A stretch of 64,000 nt of DNA, from the NCBI RefSeq assembly GCF_900177715.1, contig NZ_FXWG01000003.1:372001-436000 (forward strand). Direction: 5' to 3'. Each line of letters starts with the position of its first letter. The stretch's first letter is position 1. Origin of the DNA: Altererythrobacter xiamenensis. GTDB lineage: Bacteria; Pseudomonadota; Alphaproteobacteria; Sphingomonadales; Sphingomonadaceae. A model generated the notes under the pieces. That model was not told where the DNA came from. It ran no database searches and saw nothing but the letters and a program-made list of their open reading frames with translations. Both the position numbers and the translations under genes were made by a program. Positions 27,846 through 36,933 of the stretch are shown one piece after another.

Positions 27846-28124
27846 CTAGCGCGGGATATCGACGTAGTCGAGACGCTGCATGGCTTCGATCATCGGGCCT
27901 TGGAAGTGCGGAGGGACCGGGGCCGTCTTCATCGCCCAAGCCATGACATCGACGTCCTCCTCGTCGAGCAGACGCTCGAACCAGGCGAGCTGTTCGCCCT
28001 CCCAATCGGCCGAGTAGCGATCGAAGAAGCCACCGAAGATATAGTCTGCTTCACGCGTGCCGCGATGCCAGGCGCGGAATTTCGCGCGGGCGAGGCGGGC
28101 TTCGAAAGTGAGGGACTCGGGCAT
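27846..28124 (-). CDS. sdhE: Succinate dehydrogenase flavinylation factor SdhE
   Basis: SdhE (DUF339) helps attach FAD covalently to SdhA. The 92-residue protein from ATG 28124 carries the diagnostic HRGTREADYIFGGFFDRY (RGxxE motif) and the C-terminal W-M motif typical of the family. An earlier start at 28175 adds 17 residues without homology. In alphaproteobacteria sdhE commonly sits between recG and mfd, as here. No strong ribosome-binding site is visible before this ATG. Confidence 0.9.
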   Translation of the reverse strand: MPESLTFEARLARAKFRAWHRGTREADYIFGGFFDRYSADWEGEQLAWFERLLDEEDVDVMAWAMKTAPVPPHFQGPMIEAMQRLDYVDIPR

Positions 28125-28202
28125 GGAAAAGGGGCGCCATTCTTGCGGAGAAGTAGCGCCCCTCTGTCCGATCATGCCCTCGCGATCAAGGGCGAGCTGC
28201 GA

Positions 28203-28631
28203 TCAGGGATGCGTGTGGCTGTAGGTCACCATGGAATTGGCGATCAGGCCGCCATCCTCGTCCATCAGCTTCTTGGCCGCTTCTTCGCCTCCGGCAATTT
28301 CGGCAAAGGCCTTGCGGAAGGCGGCGCGTTCCGGCGGGTTATGCGAGTCCAGCATCTCCAGGCCGCGCGGCATTTCCATGACCATCATGATGTCCCACGG
28401 GCCAGCCATCATCCAGTGAATGGTGGGTTGCGGCATGCCGGCTTTGTCGGTCGCGGGTCCCCAGTATTTCTCGCCCATCTCGTTCCAACGTTCGGCCGCA
28501 CCGGGTTTGAACTTCAGGAATTCGATGCGGTAGGTCGTCCGGGCCTCTTCTTCCTCGTCCTGCGCGAATGCCGGTGCGGCGGTCAGCATGAATGCAGTCG
28601 CCGAGATTGCCAGTGCAGTTTTCCTCAACAT
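28203..28631 (-). CDS. Exported protein of unknown function
   Basis: A 142-residue protein with a clear signal peptide (LRKTALAISATAFMLTAAPAFAQ) and a mature domain of about 120 residues with several Met-Met and aromatic positions (IHWMMAGPWDIMMVMEMPRG), resembling dimeric alpha-beta barrel (NIPSNAP or EthD-like) domains. I do not recognise a defined family. GAGGGG precedes ATG 28631. It lies between sdhE and the divergent recG and may have its own promoter. Confidence 0.75.
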   Translation of the reverse strand: MLRKTALAISATAFMLTAAPAFAQDEEEEARTTYRIEFLKFKPGAAERWNEMGEKYWGPATDKAGMPQPTIHWMMAGPWDIMMVMEMPRGLEMLDSHNPPERAAFRKAFAEIAGGEEAAKKLMDEDGGLIANSMVTYSHTHP

Positions 28632-28809
28632 AATCAGTCCCCTCAGTGGTTGTTGCCGCGACCCGTGCGGATCTGGCTGTATCACTGCGGTGAGGATGCG
28701 ACCTTTCCCCCCAAGTGTCGCCTGCCGCGGATTAGACGCCTGATTCATTCCACTGGCAAGGGGAGGGGGGTGCTTCGCAACATGGTTCATTGGGGGTAGA
28801 GCACCCCTT

Positions 28810-30885
28810 ATGCGCCCTGAAGCTCTCAATCCGCTGTTCGTCGAGACAGACGCGCTGGACGGCGTGGGGCCCAAGCTCAAGAAGCCGCTCGACAAGCTCG
28901 GGCTGACGCGAGTGCGCGACCTCGCCTATCATCTGCCCGAACGCTTCGTGACGCGGCGCGTGGTCGACAATCTGGATGAGGCTAGCGAGGGCGAACAGAT
29001 CGTCATTGCACTCACCCCGACCGAATACCGGTCGAGCCGCAACCAGCGCGGGCCCTATCGCGTGCTGGCGCAGGATGCGGCGGGCAATATCTGCGCGCTG
29101 ACCTATTTCGGGCGCGCATCCTTCACCGCGAAGAAGCTGCTGCCGGTGGGGGAAAAGCGCTGGGTTTCGGGCAAGCTCGAACGCTACGGCGACATGCTGC
29201 AGATCGTCCATCCCGACCATGTCGAGGAGGAGGGAGGAGATGCGCTGGGGCGGCTCAACGAGCCGGTCTATGCGCTGTCGGAGGGGCTGACGCAGCCGCG
29301 TGTCGCGGCGCTCGTCGCACAGGCGCTAGAGCGCCTCCCCGGATTGCCGGAATGGATCGAACCGAGGCAGTTCGAGAAGGAGGGCTGGCCGAACTGGCGC
29401 GATGCGCTGCACCTAGCGCACAAGGGCGAGAATCAAGGCGCGCGCGACCGGCTGGCCTATGACGAACTGCTCGCCAATTCGCTCGCGCTGATGCTGGTGC
29501 GCGCCGACAACCGGCGGCGCAAGGGACAGGCGCTGAATGGTGACGGACACCTTCGTGACAGGCTGCAGTTGCCCTATTCGCTGACCGGCGCGCAGGCGCG
29601 ATCCGTGCGGGAGATCGAAGGCGATCTTGCGCAGGAAGCGCCAATGCTGCGGCTGCTGCAGGGCGACGTCGGGGCGGGTAAGACCGTGGTCGCACTCTAC
29701 GCCATGCTGATGGCGAATGAGGCGGGCAAACAGGCGGCACTGCTTGCGCCGACAGAAATCCTCGCGCGGCAACACTACGAGACGCTGCGCCAGATGGCCG
29801 CGCCCACAGGGATCGAAGTCGCGCTGCTGACGGGGCGCGACAAGGGCAAGACACGCGAAAGCATCCTGATGGGGCTGATGGATGGTTCGATTGATGTCGT
29901 CGTCGGCACCCACGCGATCTTCCAGGACAGCGTGAGTTACAAGGATCTCGCGCTGGTCGTGATCGACGAACAGCATCGCTTCGGGGTGCAACAGCGCCTG
30001 CAACTGGCGAGCAAGGGACGGGCTGCGCCGCATACGCTGGCGATGACGGCGACACCGATCCCGCGCACGCTGACCCTCGCGCAATATGGCGACATGGATG
30101 TCAGTCGTCTCGACGAAATGCCGCCGGGCCGCCAGCCGATAGACACTGTGGTTGTTTCGCAGGACCGGATGGAAGACGTGGTAGCGGGGGTCGCCCGACA
30201 CATCGGCGCCAATGAAAAGGGTGGGGGACAGCAGGCCTATTGGGTCTGCCCGATGGTGCGAGACAACGAAACCGCCGATATCGCCGCCGCGGAAGAACGC
30301 TATGCCATGCTCAAGGAGCGTTTCGGCGATGACGTCGTGCTGGTCCATGGCCAGCTCAAGCCGGAGGCGAAGGACGCAGCGATGGAGCGCTTCGCCAGCG
30401 GACAGGCGAAGCTGCTCGTCGCGACCACGGTAATCGAGGTCGGGGTGGATGTGCCCGCCGCGACGCTGATGGTGATCGAACAGGCCGAACGTTTCGGCCT
30501 CGCCCAGCTACACCAATTGCGTGGACGCGTGGGGCGGGGCAGCGAGAAGAGCGTGTGCCTCCTGTTGCGCGGTTCAGCGCTGAGCGAGACGGGCCGCAAG
30601 CGGCTCGCCCTGATGCGCGAGACGCAGGACGGGTTTCGCATCGCCGAGGAGGATCTCGAGCTGCGCGGCGGGGGCGAACTGCTCGGCACGCGGCAATCGG
30701 GCGACACGCCGTTCAATGTCGCCAATCTTGAGCAAATCACCCGGCTCTTGCCTGCAGCGCATGACGATGCACGCCTGTTGATGGATCGAGACGGCGGTTT
30801 AGCGTCGGAAAGGGGCGAGGCCGCGCGCTACCTGCTATACCTGTTCGAACGCGACTGGGGCGTACAGCTGTTGCGCGGCGGCTAG
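28810..30885 (+). CDS. recG: ATP-dependent DNA helicase RecG
   Basis: RecG rewinds stalled replication forks and processes branched DNA. The 691-residue protein has an N-terminal wedge/OB domain (about 1-220) and a SF2 motor: Walker A LLQGDVGAGKT near residue 280, VIDEQHRFG near 384, AMTATPIPRTL near 411, and the QLRGRVGRG box near 574 followed by the TRG region. Length is normal. It is divergent from the 28203 gene. The start ATG at 28810 has no textbook ribosome-binding site but is the first Met and matches the family N-terminus. Confidence 0.97.
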   Translation: MRPEALNPLFVETDALDGVGPKLKKPLDKLGLTRVRDLAYHLPERFVTRRVVDNLDEASEGEQIVIALTPTEYRSSRNQRGPYRVLAQDAAGNICALTYFGRASFTAKKLLPVGEKRWVSGKLERYGDMLQIVHPDHVEEEGGDALGRLNEPVYALSEGLTQPRVAALVAQALERLPGLPEWIEPRQFEKEGWPNWRDALHLAHKGENQGARDRLAYDELLANSLALMLVRADNRRRKGQALNGDGHLRDRLQLPYSLTGAQARSVREIEGDLAQEAPMLRLLQGDVGAGKTVVALYAMLMANEAGKQAALLAPTEILARQHYETLRQMAAPTGIEVALLTGRDKGKTRESILMGLMDGSIDVVVGTHAIFQDSVSYKDLALVVIDEQHRFGVQQRLQLASKGRAAPHTLAMTATPIPRTLTLAQYGDMDVSRLDEMPPGRQPIDTVVVSQDRMEDVVAGVARHIGANEKGGGQQAYWVCPMVRDNETADIAAAEERYAMLKERFGDDVVLVHGQLKPEAKDAAMERFASGQAKLLVATTVIEVGVDVPAATLMVIEQAERFGLAQLHQLRGRVGRGSEKSVCLLLRGSALSETGRKRLALMRETQDGFRIAEEDLELRGGGELLGTRQSGDTPFNVANLEQITRLLPAAHDDARLLMDRDGGLASERGEAARYLLYLFERDWGVQLLRGG

Positions 30886-30925
30886 GTTTGACCTTGAACC
30901 GCAGGAGCCATTGAAGCGCGCAATA

Positions 30926-31735
30926 TCAGTAGCCTAGCGCCGACAATTCACGTTCGACCGGAACACGATAGCTGTCTCCGAAAAGCCGCAGATGGACCAG
31001 CCAGGGCCAGAGGCGGTAGAGCGGCTGCCGCTCCCGCCAACCGGTATCGAGTCCAAGCGTATCGAAGAAGCTCTCGGGCGGATGATCGAACAGCGTGAGC
31101 ATGGCGAGATCGACCTCTCGGTCCCCGTAATAGCTCGCCGGATCGATCAGGAATGCGGTGTCGCGCGTCCAGACGATATTGCCGCCCCACAGATCGCCAT
31201 GGAGCAGGGCGGCGAGCGGTTTCTCTGGCAGGAGACTGTCGATACCCTCGCACAAATGCTCAAGGCGGCTGGCAAGCCCGGTATCGATGTGAGGGCAATG
31301 CGACAGCAGGCGTCGCTCGGCCCAGAACGCGGACCACGTCTCACTTCGGTCATTCTCGATTGAGACCGGACCAAAGGCATAATCCGCATCCCAGCCGTAG
31401 GGGTGGTCCGTCGGTTGATGAAGCGTCCTCAAGGTCGAGGCTAGGGCGCTCCACTTATCGGCGCAGCCCGCCGGCGCGACATAGTCCATCGCCAGCCAAT
31501 CGCCTTCATTCGCCAGAACGCCAGGCACCGGCGCCCCGGTTTCCGCCATCGCGCGAAGCATGTCCGCCTCTACCGATACGAGTGGGCCGGACTTGGCGAC
31601 AATTTTGCGGCCATCGGCCAGTTCGAGGCGGGTCGCGCCCGATATGTCTCTGCCAGCGAGACGTTCTGATCCGGAGACTTCCGAGCCGAGTGCGCGCCCG
31701 ATCGCAAAGTTCAGGTCGGCGCCGTTCAATGTCAC
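30926..31735 (-). CDS. Fructosamine kinase-family protein
   Basis: A 269-residue FN3K/Ketosamine-3-kinase homologue (APH-kinase fold) that would phosphorylate ketoamine (glycated) protein or small molecules so that the adduct is released. The catalytic loop reads LLHGDLWGGNIVW near residue 180, followed by the metal-binding FLIDPASYYGDREVDLAM. The N-terminal part contains the Lys of the nucleotide site (KIVAKSGP). Its start overlaps the end of the upstream phosphatase gene (ATGA), so it forms a two-gene operon. The real substrate in bacteria is mostly untested. Confidence 0.88.
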   Translation of the reverse strand: MTLNGADLNFAIGRALGSEVSGSERLAGRDISGATRLELADGRKIVAKSGPLVSVEADMLRAMAETGAPVPGVLANEGDWLAMDYVAPAGCADKWSALASTLRTLHQPTDHPYGWDADYAFGPVSIENDRSETWSAFWAERRLLSHCPHIDTGLASRLEHLCEGIDSLLPEKPLAALLHGDLWGGNIVWTRDTAFLIDPASYYGDREVDLAMLTLFDHPPESFFDTLGLDTGWRERQPLYRLWPWLVHLRLFGDSYRVPVERELSALGY

Positions 31736-32205
31736 TCCTGCTCGGCCACCAGCACGGCCACCAGAGCCTGCGCGGCGGCGTTCACATCGGCCCAGGTCAC
31801 ATCGAACTGGTCCTCGCCGTCATAATAGGGATCGGCGATTGCAGCGCCTTCGCGCCCTTTCACCAGGTCCATCAGCAGCAGCACTTGCGCCTTGCTGTCG
31901 GCAGGCTCGATCGCACGGATATTGCGCAGGTTCTGGTGATCCATGGCGAAGATGTAGTCGAAGCGTGCAAAATCCTCGGCCACGATCTGGCGGCCGCGGT
32001 AATGAGTGATGTCGATCCCTTGCCCGCGGGCTGTTTCGACCGATCGCGGGTCGGGCGGCGCATCGACATGATAGGCGGCGGTGCCTGCACTATCGATGTG
32101 AACATCCAGCCCGTGTTCGTCAGCAGCGGCACGAAAGGCGGCTTCGGCGAGAGGCGAGCGGCAGATATTGCCGAGACAGACGAAAAGGACGGCTTTTTGG
32201 CTCAT
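31732..32205 (-). CDS. Low-molecular-weight protein-tyrosine phosphatase
   Basis: A 157-residue LMW-PTP. The P-loop CLGNICRS is at residues 10-17 (nucleophile Cys10, Arg16, Ser17) and the general-acid Asp is in DPYYDG near residue 128. Targets might be tyrosine kinases, exopolysaccharide systems or arginine-phosphorylated proteins; none is nearby. The gene overlaps the fructosamine-kinase gene by four bases and lies ten bases after the UbiB-family gene, so these three minus-strand genes are likely one operon. Confidence 0.92.
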   Translation of the reverse strand: MSQKAVLFVCLGNICRSPLAEAAFRAAADEHGLDVHIDSAGTAAYHVDAPPDPRSVETARGQGIDITHYRGRQIVAEDFARFDYIFAMDHQNLRNIRAIEPADSKAQVLLLMDLVKGREGAAIADPYYDGEDQFDVTWADVNAAAQALVAVLVAEQE

Positions 32206-32215
32206 GCGACGGGCC

Positions 32216-33577
32216 TCATGCGGTTTTCTCCAGAGTTTCTTCGACGACGCGCCTGATGTTCACCACGGCGCCGATCCGCGCTCCCATGAGGGCCGTACCG
32301 CTCACCTTGCGCTGAACGAACAACGTCTCGGCGGGCGGGAGGTGCCACGCTGCGCGGTCCCTCGCGATCGCCATGCCTTCGTCGCGCAGTAACGGGACGA
32401 AGGATCGGTCACCGAAGTCGAACGGCGCGTCGCGGCTCATTTCGCCAATGATGATCGCAATCATGCGGTCAACGCGTTCCGGGTGACGCTCTATCACGAC
32501 AGGGCTGATGAAGCCTGCCGCCACCGCTTCTTCGCGGACGCGCTCGGCATCGGCGTCGAGGCCTGCCTGCAGCAATCGGCGATAGCTGCCTTGCACGTCC
32601 GGAGCGACTGCGCGGGTCGCGCCAAAGTCGAGCAGAATGATTGCCCCGTCGGAGCGGCGGAAACGGTAGTTGGCGAAATTGGGATCGGTCTGCATCACCC
32701 CGAACTCGAACAGCTCGCGCGCGACGAGGTGGATCAGGCGCTCGAACGTGGTATCCTTAAGCGCCTGGTCTTCCTCGCCCAGCACTTCGATCGGTACGCC
32801 TTCCTCGAAGCTCATGGCGAGGATGCGAGGGCGAGTCAGCTCTTCATGAAGGCGCGGAATGACGAAGCCGTCTTCGCCTTTCAGCCGCTCCGCATAGAGG
32901 CGCATCTGATCGCCTTCGCGGATGTAGTCCGCTTCTTCCTTCAATTGCTCCTTGGCGGCACCGAGCAAGGGAGCGATGTCGAGCTCATCCGGCAGCAATC
33001 CCGATATCCGGAGCAGCGCAGCGACATTGTCGACATCGGCATCGATACTGTCGGCGACGCCGGGGTACTGGACCTTGATCGCCAGTTCTTCCCCATCGCG
33101 GGTCATTGCCTTGTGCACTTGCCCGATGGAAGCGGCGGCGATCGGACGCGGATTGAACCAGCGGAACTGGCGGCGCCAATCCTTGCCCCATTCTGCGGCA
33201 AGAACCTTGTCCAATTGGCGGGCAGGCATGAAATGCGCGCGGTCGCGCAAGGCGGCGAGGATGTCGGAGAGTTCCGCGGGCAGGAAATCGCCCGCGTCCA
33301 TGCTGATCATCTGCCCCAGCTTCATGGCAGCACCGCGCAGATGCGAGAGCCGGTCCGTCAGCCGTTTCGCATTGCCAGGCGTCAGGATGAGTTCTTCGAG
33401 ACGTGGCCGTTCACCTGCAGCAAGTCTCCTCGCGCCTCCTCCGATGACGGATCCCGCGACACCTGCCGCCAGTCCGCCGAAGCCAGCCAATCGGGAGAGG
33501 CGTCCACTCGGAACGCTGCGCTGGCGGCGACGGTCGTCGGCAAAAGGGTCCGCTGGTTCGTCAGATTGCTCGCTCAT
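32216..33577 (-). CDS. UbiB/ABC1 (AarF) family atypical kinase
   Basis: A 453-residue ABC1/UbiB-type protein. The family-specific KxGQ motif reads AMKLGQMISMDAG near residue 86, and the Ala-rich loop AAASIGQVH replaces the usual Gly-rich loop near residue 147. The metal-binding DFG-type Asp (LLDFGATR) is near 302. The N-terminal 50 residues are polar, ending in a Gly-rich hydrophobic segment. UbiB-family proteins support ubiquinone synthesis or lipid/quinone trafficking; several paralogues exist, and this one lacks a UbiE/UbiJ neighbour, so I do not assign ubiB itself. Confidence 0.85.
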   Translation of the reverse strand: MSEQSDEPADPFADDRRRQRSVPSGRLSRLAGFGGLAAGVAGSVIGGGARRLAAGERPRLEELILTPGNAKRLTDRLSHLRGAAMKLGQMISMDAGDFLPAELSDILAALRDRAHFMPARQLDKVLAAEWGKDWRRQFRWFNPRPIAAASIGQVHKAMTRDGEELAIKVQYPGVADSIDADVDNVAALLRISGLLPDELDIAPLLGAAKEQLKEEADYIREGDQMRLYAERLKGEDGFVIPRLHEELTRPRILAMSFEEGVPIEVLGEEDQALKDTTFERLIHLVARELFEFGVMQTDPNFANYRFRRSDGAIILLDFGATRAVAPDVQGSYRRLLQAGLDADAERVREEAVAAGFISPVVIERHPERVDRMIAIIIGEMSRDAPFDFGDRSFVPLLRDEGMAIARDRAAWHLPPAETLFVQRKVSGTALMGARIGAVVNIRRVVEETLEKTA

Positions 33578-33659
33578 CGCGCTTCCCTAGCACCTCAAAG
33601 ACGAACGGCGAACTCTCGAAGGGAGAGCTCGCCGCCGTGTTGTTCGGTTTGCCGCGTCG

Positions 33660-33842
33660 TTAGGCGATCGCGCGACCACCGCCACGCAGGTAGTTGACGT
33701 AGATACCGTGGATCAGGCCAGGTACGAACATCAGCAGCGTGAGGATCAGGTTGATCCAGAAATCGCGGTCGAGGCCGTGCTTCAGCGCAACGCCCAGCGG
33801 CGGAACGAGGATAGTGGCGATAAGGGTGATGATTGCCATCAT
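33660..33842 (-). CDS. Pmp3/YqaE-family small membrane protein
   Basis: A 60-residue, two-helix membrane protein with the family block LVPPLGVALKHGL and the C-terminal PGLIHGIYVNYLR. Two ATGs lie next to each other (33842 and 33839). Pmp3-type proteins affect membrane potential or respond to cation and osmotic stress; the exact role in bacteria is not defined. A longer in-frame start to 34205 has no support. The gene stands alone between the UbiB-family gene and an SDR gene. Confidence 0.9.
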   Translation of the reverse strand: MMAIITLIATILVPPLGVALKHGLDRDFWINLILTLLMFVPGLIHGIYVNYLRGGGRAIA

Positions 33843-33957
33843 GATCGGGGGTCCTTCGATTGTCTGTTGCACGACGCACAATTGCGCCTGCCTTTGACAA
33901 ATCAACTGACCGCGCGCGCCTGAAGTTCCGAAAGATTTTCGGGAACCTTTCGGCGGA

Positions 33958-34731
33958 TCAACTGATGCAGAGCCCGCCATCGACCGGCAGGCACTGGCCG
34001 GTAATATAATCGCTGTAGCGCGAGGCGAAAAATACCGCGAGGCCTTCCAGTCCCTCATGATCGCCAGGGCGGCGCAGCGGAATTCGCTTCGACATCCACT
34101 CGGCAAACTTCGGATCGGCCTGCGCGGTAAGATCGGTCTCGTAATAGCCGAAAAGCAGGGCGTTTGCGGTAATATTGTAACGCGCGAGTTCGAATGCAGC
34201 ACCACGCGTCAGGCCGTTCACTGCTGCCTTCGACGCAGCATAGTTGGAGCTTCGGTTGACCCCCATGATCGACTGGCCCGATGAGGTTGCGATCAACTTG
34301 CCGCCGCCAAATTCGTTCGGCCCGCGCTCGATCATGTGGCGCGTGACATGCTTGTAGGTGAGGGCGGTCCCTTCCGTGTTGACCGTCATGACCCGCTGCC
34401 AGGCATCTTCCGTCATGTCGGGAATAGCGAGGCCAGTTCCGCCAATTCCGGCATTGGCGAAACAGCAATCGACCTTACCGAAATGTTCGAGAGTCGCGGC
34501 CATCGCAGCCTCGATCTGCCCTTCGTCGGCAACGTCGCAGTTGATCGCTGCAGCTTTTCCTTTTCCCAAGGCATTGAGTTCGTCCACCGCAGCACGGTTT
34601 TTTTCCTCGTTACGCCCCCAGATGGCGACGCTGGACCCGGCTTTCGCCAGCCCCCGCGCCATGCCAAGCCCAAGTCCGCCATTGCCGCCTGTCACGACCG
34701 ATACGTGACCTGTAAGATCAAAGAGTTCCAT
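33958..34731 (-). CDS. Short-chain dehydrogenase/reductase
   Basis: A 257-residue classical SDR. The TGGNGGLGLG nucleotide-binding motif is near residue 14, NAGIGG near 87, the catalytic Ser in SSGQS and YAASK (Tyr-Lys) near residues 157-161. The C-terminal PVDGGLCIS closes the fold. An Asn in place of the usual acidic residue after beta-2 (WGRNEE) suggests NADP(H), which is inference. I chose ATG 34731; the frame extends to a TTG at 34767 with no ribosome-binding site. Substrate is unknown; a 3-oxoacyl-ACP-reductase-like or polyol dehydrogenase role are both possible. Confidence 0.9.
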   Translation of the reverse strand: MELFDLTGHVSVVTGGNGGLGLGMARGLAKAGSSVAIWGRNEEKNRAAVDELNALGKGKAAAINCDVADEGQIEAAMAATLEHFGKVDCCFANAGIGGTGLAIPDMTEDAWQRVMTVNTEGTALTYKHVTRHMIERGPNEFGGGKLIATSSGQSIMGVNRSSNYAASKAAVNGLTRGAAFELARYNITANALLFGYYETDLTAQADPKFAEWMSKRIPLRRPGDHEGLEGLAVFFASRYSDYITGQCLPVDGGLCIS

Positions 34732-34818
34732 GCGCTGCAAACTGCCGTAAGCTATGGCGCTCAGCAAGTCGTGTTTTGATCAGGAGGAACTCTTGCGCAC
34801 AACGGCTATTCACAAGGC

Positions 34819-35271
34819 ATGACCGAACAATCCCTGCCTCCGGAAGCGCGCTGGCTCGGCTATGCGGGTCTGTTACCGCAAGCCCTCGCGCTGCTGCTCT
34901 CTCTTTCCAGCAATGAGTGGGGTTTCGTCGCTCTTGCCGGCGGGTTTGCCTACGGCGCGCTGATCTTCAGCTTCCTGGGCGGAGTATGGTGGGGTCAGGC
35001 GCTCGCAGCGGAAAGAGTGGGTGCGGGCACATTTGTTGCGGCAGTTCTGCCTAGCCTTATTGCGCTCGCGCTATTCTTGCCCTGGACGCTCGGCTACGCC
35101 TGGCCGGGTCCATCGCTGCTTTGGCTCGGCCTGTTTATCGGGATTTCGCCACTGATCGACCGCCGCCTCGACCTGAGCGGCAGCGCATTCATGCGCCTCC
35201 GCATCCACCTTTCGGTGGGCCTTGGCGTACTGACGATCTTACTGGGAATAGTCGCGCTTCAGCGCGTCTGA
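34819..35271 (+). CDS. DUF3429-family membrane protein
   Basis: A 150-residue polytopic membrane protein with about five hydrophobic segments, beginning PEARWLGYAGLLPQ and containing GGVWWGQALA near residue 55, the typical DUF3429 pattern. No function is established. It is divergent from the SDR gene and convergent with the entericidin gene, whose stop is seven bases past its own. Confidence 0.85.
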   Translation: MTEQSLPPEARWLGYAGLLPQALALLLSLSSNEWGFVALAGGFAYGALIFSFLGGVWWGQALAAERVGAGTFVAAVLPSLIALALFLPWTLGYAWPGPSLLWLGLFIGISPLIDRRLDLSGSAFMRLRIHLSVGLGVLTILLGIVALQRV

Positions 35272-35277
35272 GGTGTC

Positions 35278-35400
35278 TCAGGTAACTTCGTCACCGGCAT
35301 TCGCGACGGATTCGAGATCCTGACCCAGCCCGCGAACCGTGTTGCAGGCGGAAAGGGCAAGCGAGAAAACGAGGAGCGAGGCAATCGTAAGGCGGCGCAT
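35278..35400 (-). CDS. Entericidin-family small lipoprotein
   Basis: A 40-residue peptide: MRRLTIASLLVFSLALSAC is a lipoprotein signal with the lipobox ALSAC, leaving CNTVRGLGQDLESVANAGDE as the mature part, the hallmark of EcnA/EcnB-like proteins (CNTxxGxGxDxxxxG). Entericidins are antidote/toxin lipoproteins in enterobacteria; elsewhere their role is unclear. AGGGA precedes the ATG. Too short for most ORF callers, but the match is strong. Confidence 0.9.
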   Translation of the reverse strand: MRRLTIASLLVFSLALSACNTVRGLGQDLESVANAGDEVT

Positions 35401-35558
35401 GGGACGGTCCCTATCTGCAATGTCGAAAAGCTATAGCTAGCATCTGCAACCTTTCTGCTAGATTGCCAAGGGTGCAGAACGCTCGATCTCCAGGTGAAGT
35501 AGAAACCCGCCACTTCCGGCTCTCGGCCAAATGTAAATTATTGCAAATTCTTCGGCCA

Positions 35559-35591
35559 ATTGAGGGTCTTGGCATGGTCATTGGGGGTCTT
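35559..35591. promoter_or_regulatory. Direct repeats upstream of the response-regulator gene
   Basis: ATTGAGGGTCTT (35559-35570) and ATTGGGGGTCTT (35580-35591) match at 11 of 12 positions and start 21 bases apart, two helical turns. They end 19 bases before the regulator ATG. OmpR-family regulators bind tandem direct repeats, so autoregulation is plausible but unproved. Confidence 0.45.
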
Positions 35592-35610
35592 TTTACAATA
35601 TGGCCATTTC

Positions 35611-36354
35611 ATGACTGATGGTTCGGAAATCTTGGGGCATAGCCGCAAGCGACAATTACGCGTCGCTGTGGCTGATGATGATCGGGAAATTCTCGAGAGC
35701 ATTTCGCAAAGTCTTCGCAATGCTTTGTATAATGTGGAGAAATTCTCCAACGGTCGCGATCTGATGACCGCGTTGCGGCGCGATACCTACGACGTGGTGC
35801 TGGTCGATTGGAACATGCCGGGCGCAACCGGTTTCGAACTCGTCAGCTGGGGTGTCGAAAATCTCGAACACCCGCCAGCTTTCATCTTGCTCACCAGCCG
35901 GTCCGACAAGTCGGACATAGTCGAGGCGCTGGAAGGGGGCGCAAGCGACTATATCGTAAAGCCCGAGAGCGAGGACGTCGTGATCGCCCGGATCGAGGCG
36001 GCTGCGCGGCGCAATGGCGGCTCACCGCGTCGTGAGCGGATTCTCGATTACGGCGCCTATCAGATCGATACGGTCGAAAATGCCATCAGGCTGAACGGCG
36101 ATCCGATCAAGCTTACGGGCAAGGAGTACCAGCTCGCCTGCCTGTTCTTCGACAATCTCGATCGCCCGATGTCGCGCGCTTACATCTACACGAGCGTGTG
36201 GGGCGGGGCCGCCGATGTGGCGACGCGCACGCTCGACATGCATGTGTCTCGTATCCGGTCGAAACTTGATTTGCGACCGCACAACGGCTTCGCTATCCGG
36301 ACGGTGTTCGGCTTTGGTTATCGCATGGATCAGTATTCCGACGAAGATAGCTGA
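35611..36354 (+). CDS. OmpR-family two-component response regulator
   Basis: A 247-residue regulator: receiver domain with the acidic triad at residues 22-24 (ADDD) and the phospho-acceptor Asp66 (VLVDWNMPG), the conserved Lys in IVKP, and a C-terminal winged-helix DNA-binding domain (KLTGKEYQLACLFF, then ATRTLDMHVSRIRSKL). I chose ATG 35611; a frame start at 35560 adds 17 residues across the direct repeats. The likely partner is the CHASE2 kinase convergently encoded at 36919-39090. Target genes are unknown. Confidence 0.92.
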   Translation: MTDGSEILGHSRKRQLRVAVADDDREILESISQSLRNALYNVEKFSNGRDLMTALRRDTYDVVLVDWNMPGATGFELVSWGVENLEHPPAFILLTSRSDKSDIVEALEGGASDYIVKPESEDVVIARIEAAARRNGGSPRRERILDYGAYQIDTVENAIRLNGDPIKLTGKEYQLACLFFDNLDRPMSRAYIYTSVWGGAADVATRTLDMHVSRIRSKLDLRPHNGFAIRTVFGFGYRMDQYSDEDS

Positions 36355-36387
36355 CCGCCGCACAGATTGCGGGAGGGATTGGCGCGT

Positions 36388-36933
36388 ATGATCGGAATCG
36401 CATCGGGCAATAGGATGATCCCGAAACTTGGGGTGCTGTTTGCGGCATTGACGTTACCATCCTGCACGGTGCCTTCCGATATCACGCTATCTTCGACAGC
36501 AGAGCCGGTGGCAGCGCAGGGCGCCGTTGCCATGGCACGGGAAGATAGTGAAGACGGGACGAGGGCGACCTTCGCGGCGGCTTTACGCAAATCCTTGCAA
36601 GACAACACCGTCGGCATCGTTGATAACGCGCCGCTGATCCTCGAATATTCCATTTCCCAGCGCGATGCGGAAACCGGCATTGCCGATCCGCTTCAACCGG
36701 GCGCTACGGACGTCACCTGGCAGTCCGACGAGCGCAAATCGAAGCTGTTCGACGGCTGCGATGTGACGCGGCTGCGTGCTGGCCTGTTGCTGGTTGACCG
36801 CGCCAGCGGCACGGTCGCCTATCGCGGTACGGGAGATATGGACACCTGCGCGGCCACCGATGGGCAGGTGCGGCAATTGGCGGAGGCGCTGATTGCCGAC
36901 GCTCAGAGCAAGGGCGCGCTACCCCGGAACTGA
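36388..36933 (+). CDS. Putative lipoprotein of the two-component module
   Basis: The 181-residue product has a hydrophobic segment ending in LTLPSC (lipobox) about residue 26. I chose ATG 36388 with GGGAGGG upstream; ATG 36415 would give a shorter, more typical signal and is an alternative. The mature domain contains two Cys (FDGCDVTRL, MDTCAATDG) likely forming a disulfide, and no family is recognised. It begins 33 bases after the response regulator and overlaps the end of the convergent kinase gene by 15 bases, so it probably belongs to the same regulatory module. Confidence 0.7.
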   Translation: MIGIASGNRMIPKLGVLFAALTLPSCTVPSDITLSSTAEPVAAQGAVAMAREDSEDGTRATFAAALRKSLQDNTVGIVDNAPLILEYSISQRDAETGIADPLQPGATDVTWQSDERKSKLFDGCDVTRLRAGLLLVDRASGTVAYRGTGDMDTCAATDGQVRQLAEALIADAQSKGALPRN

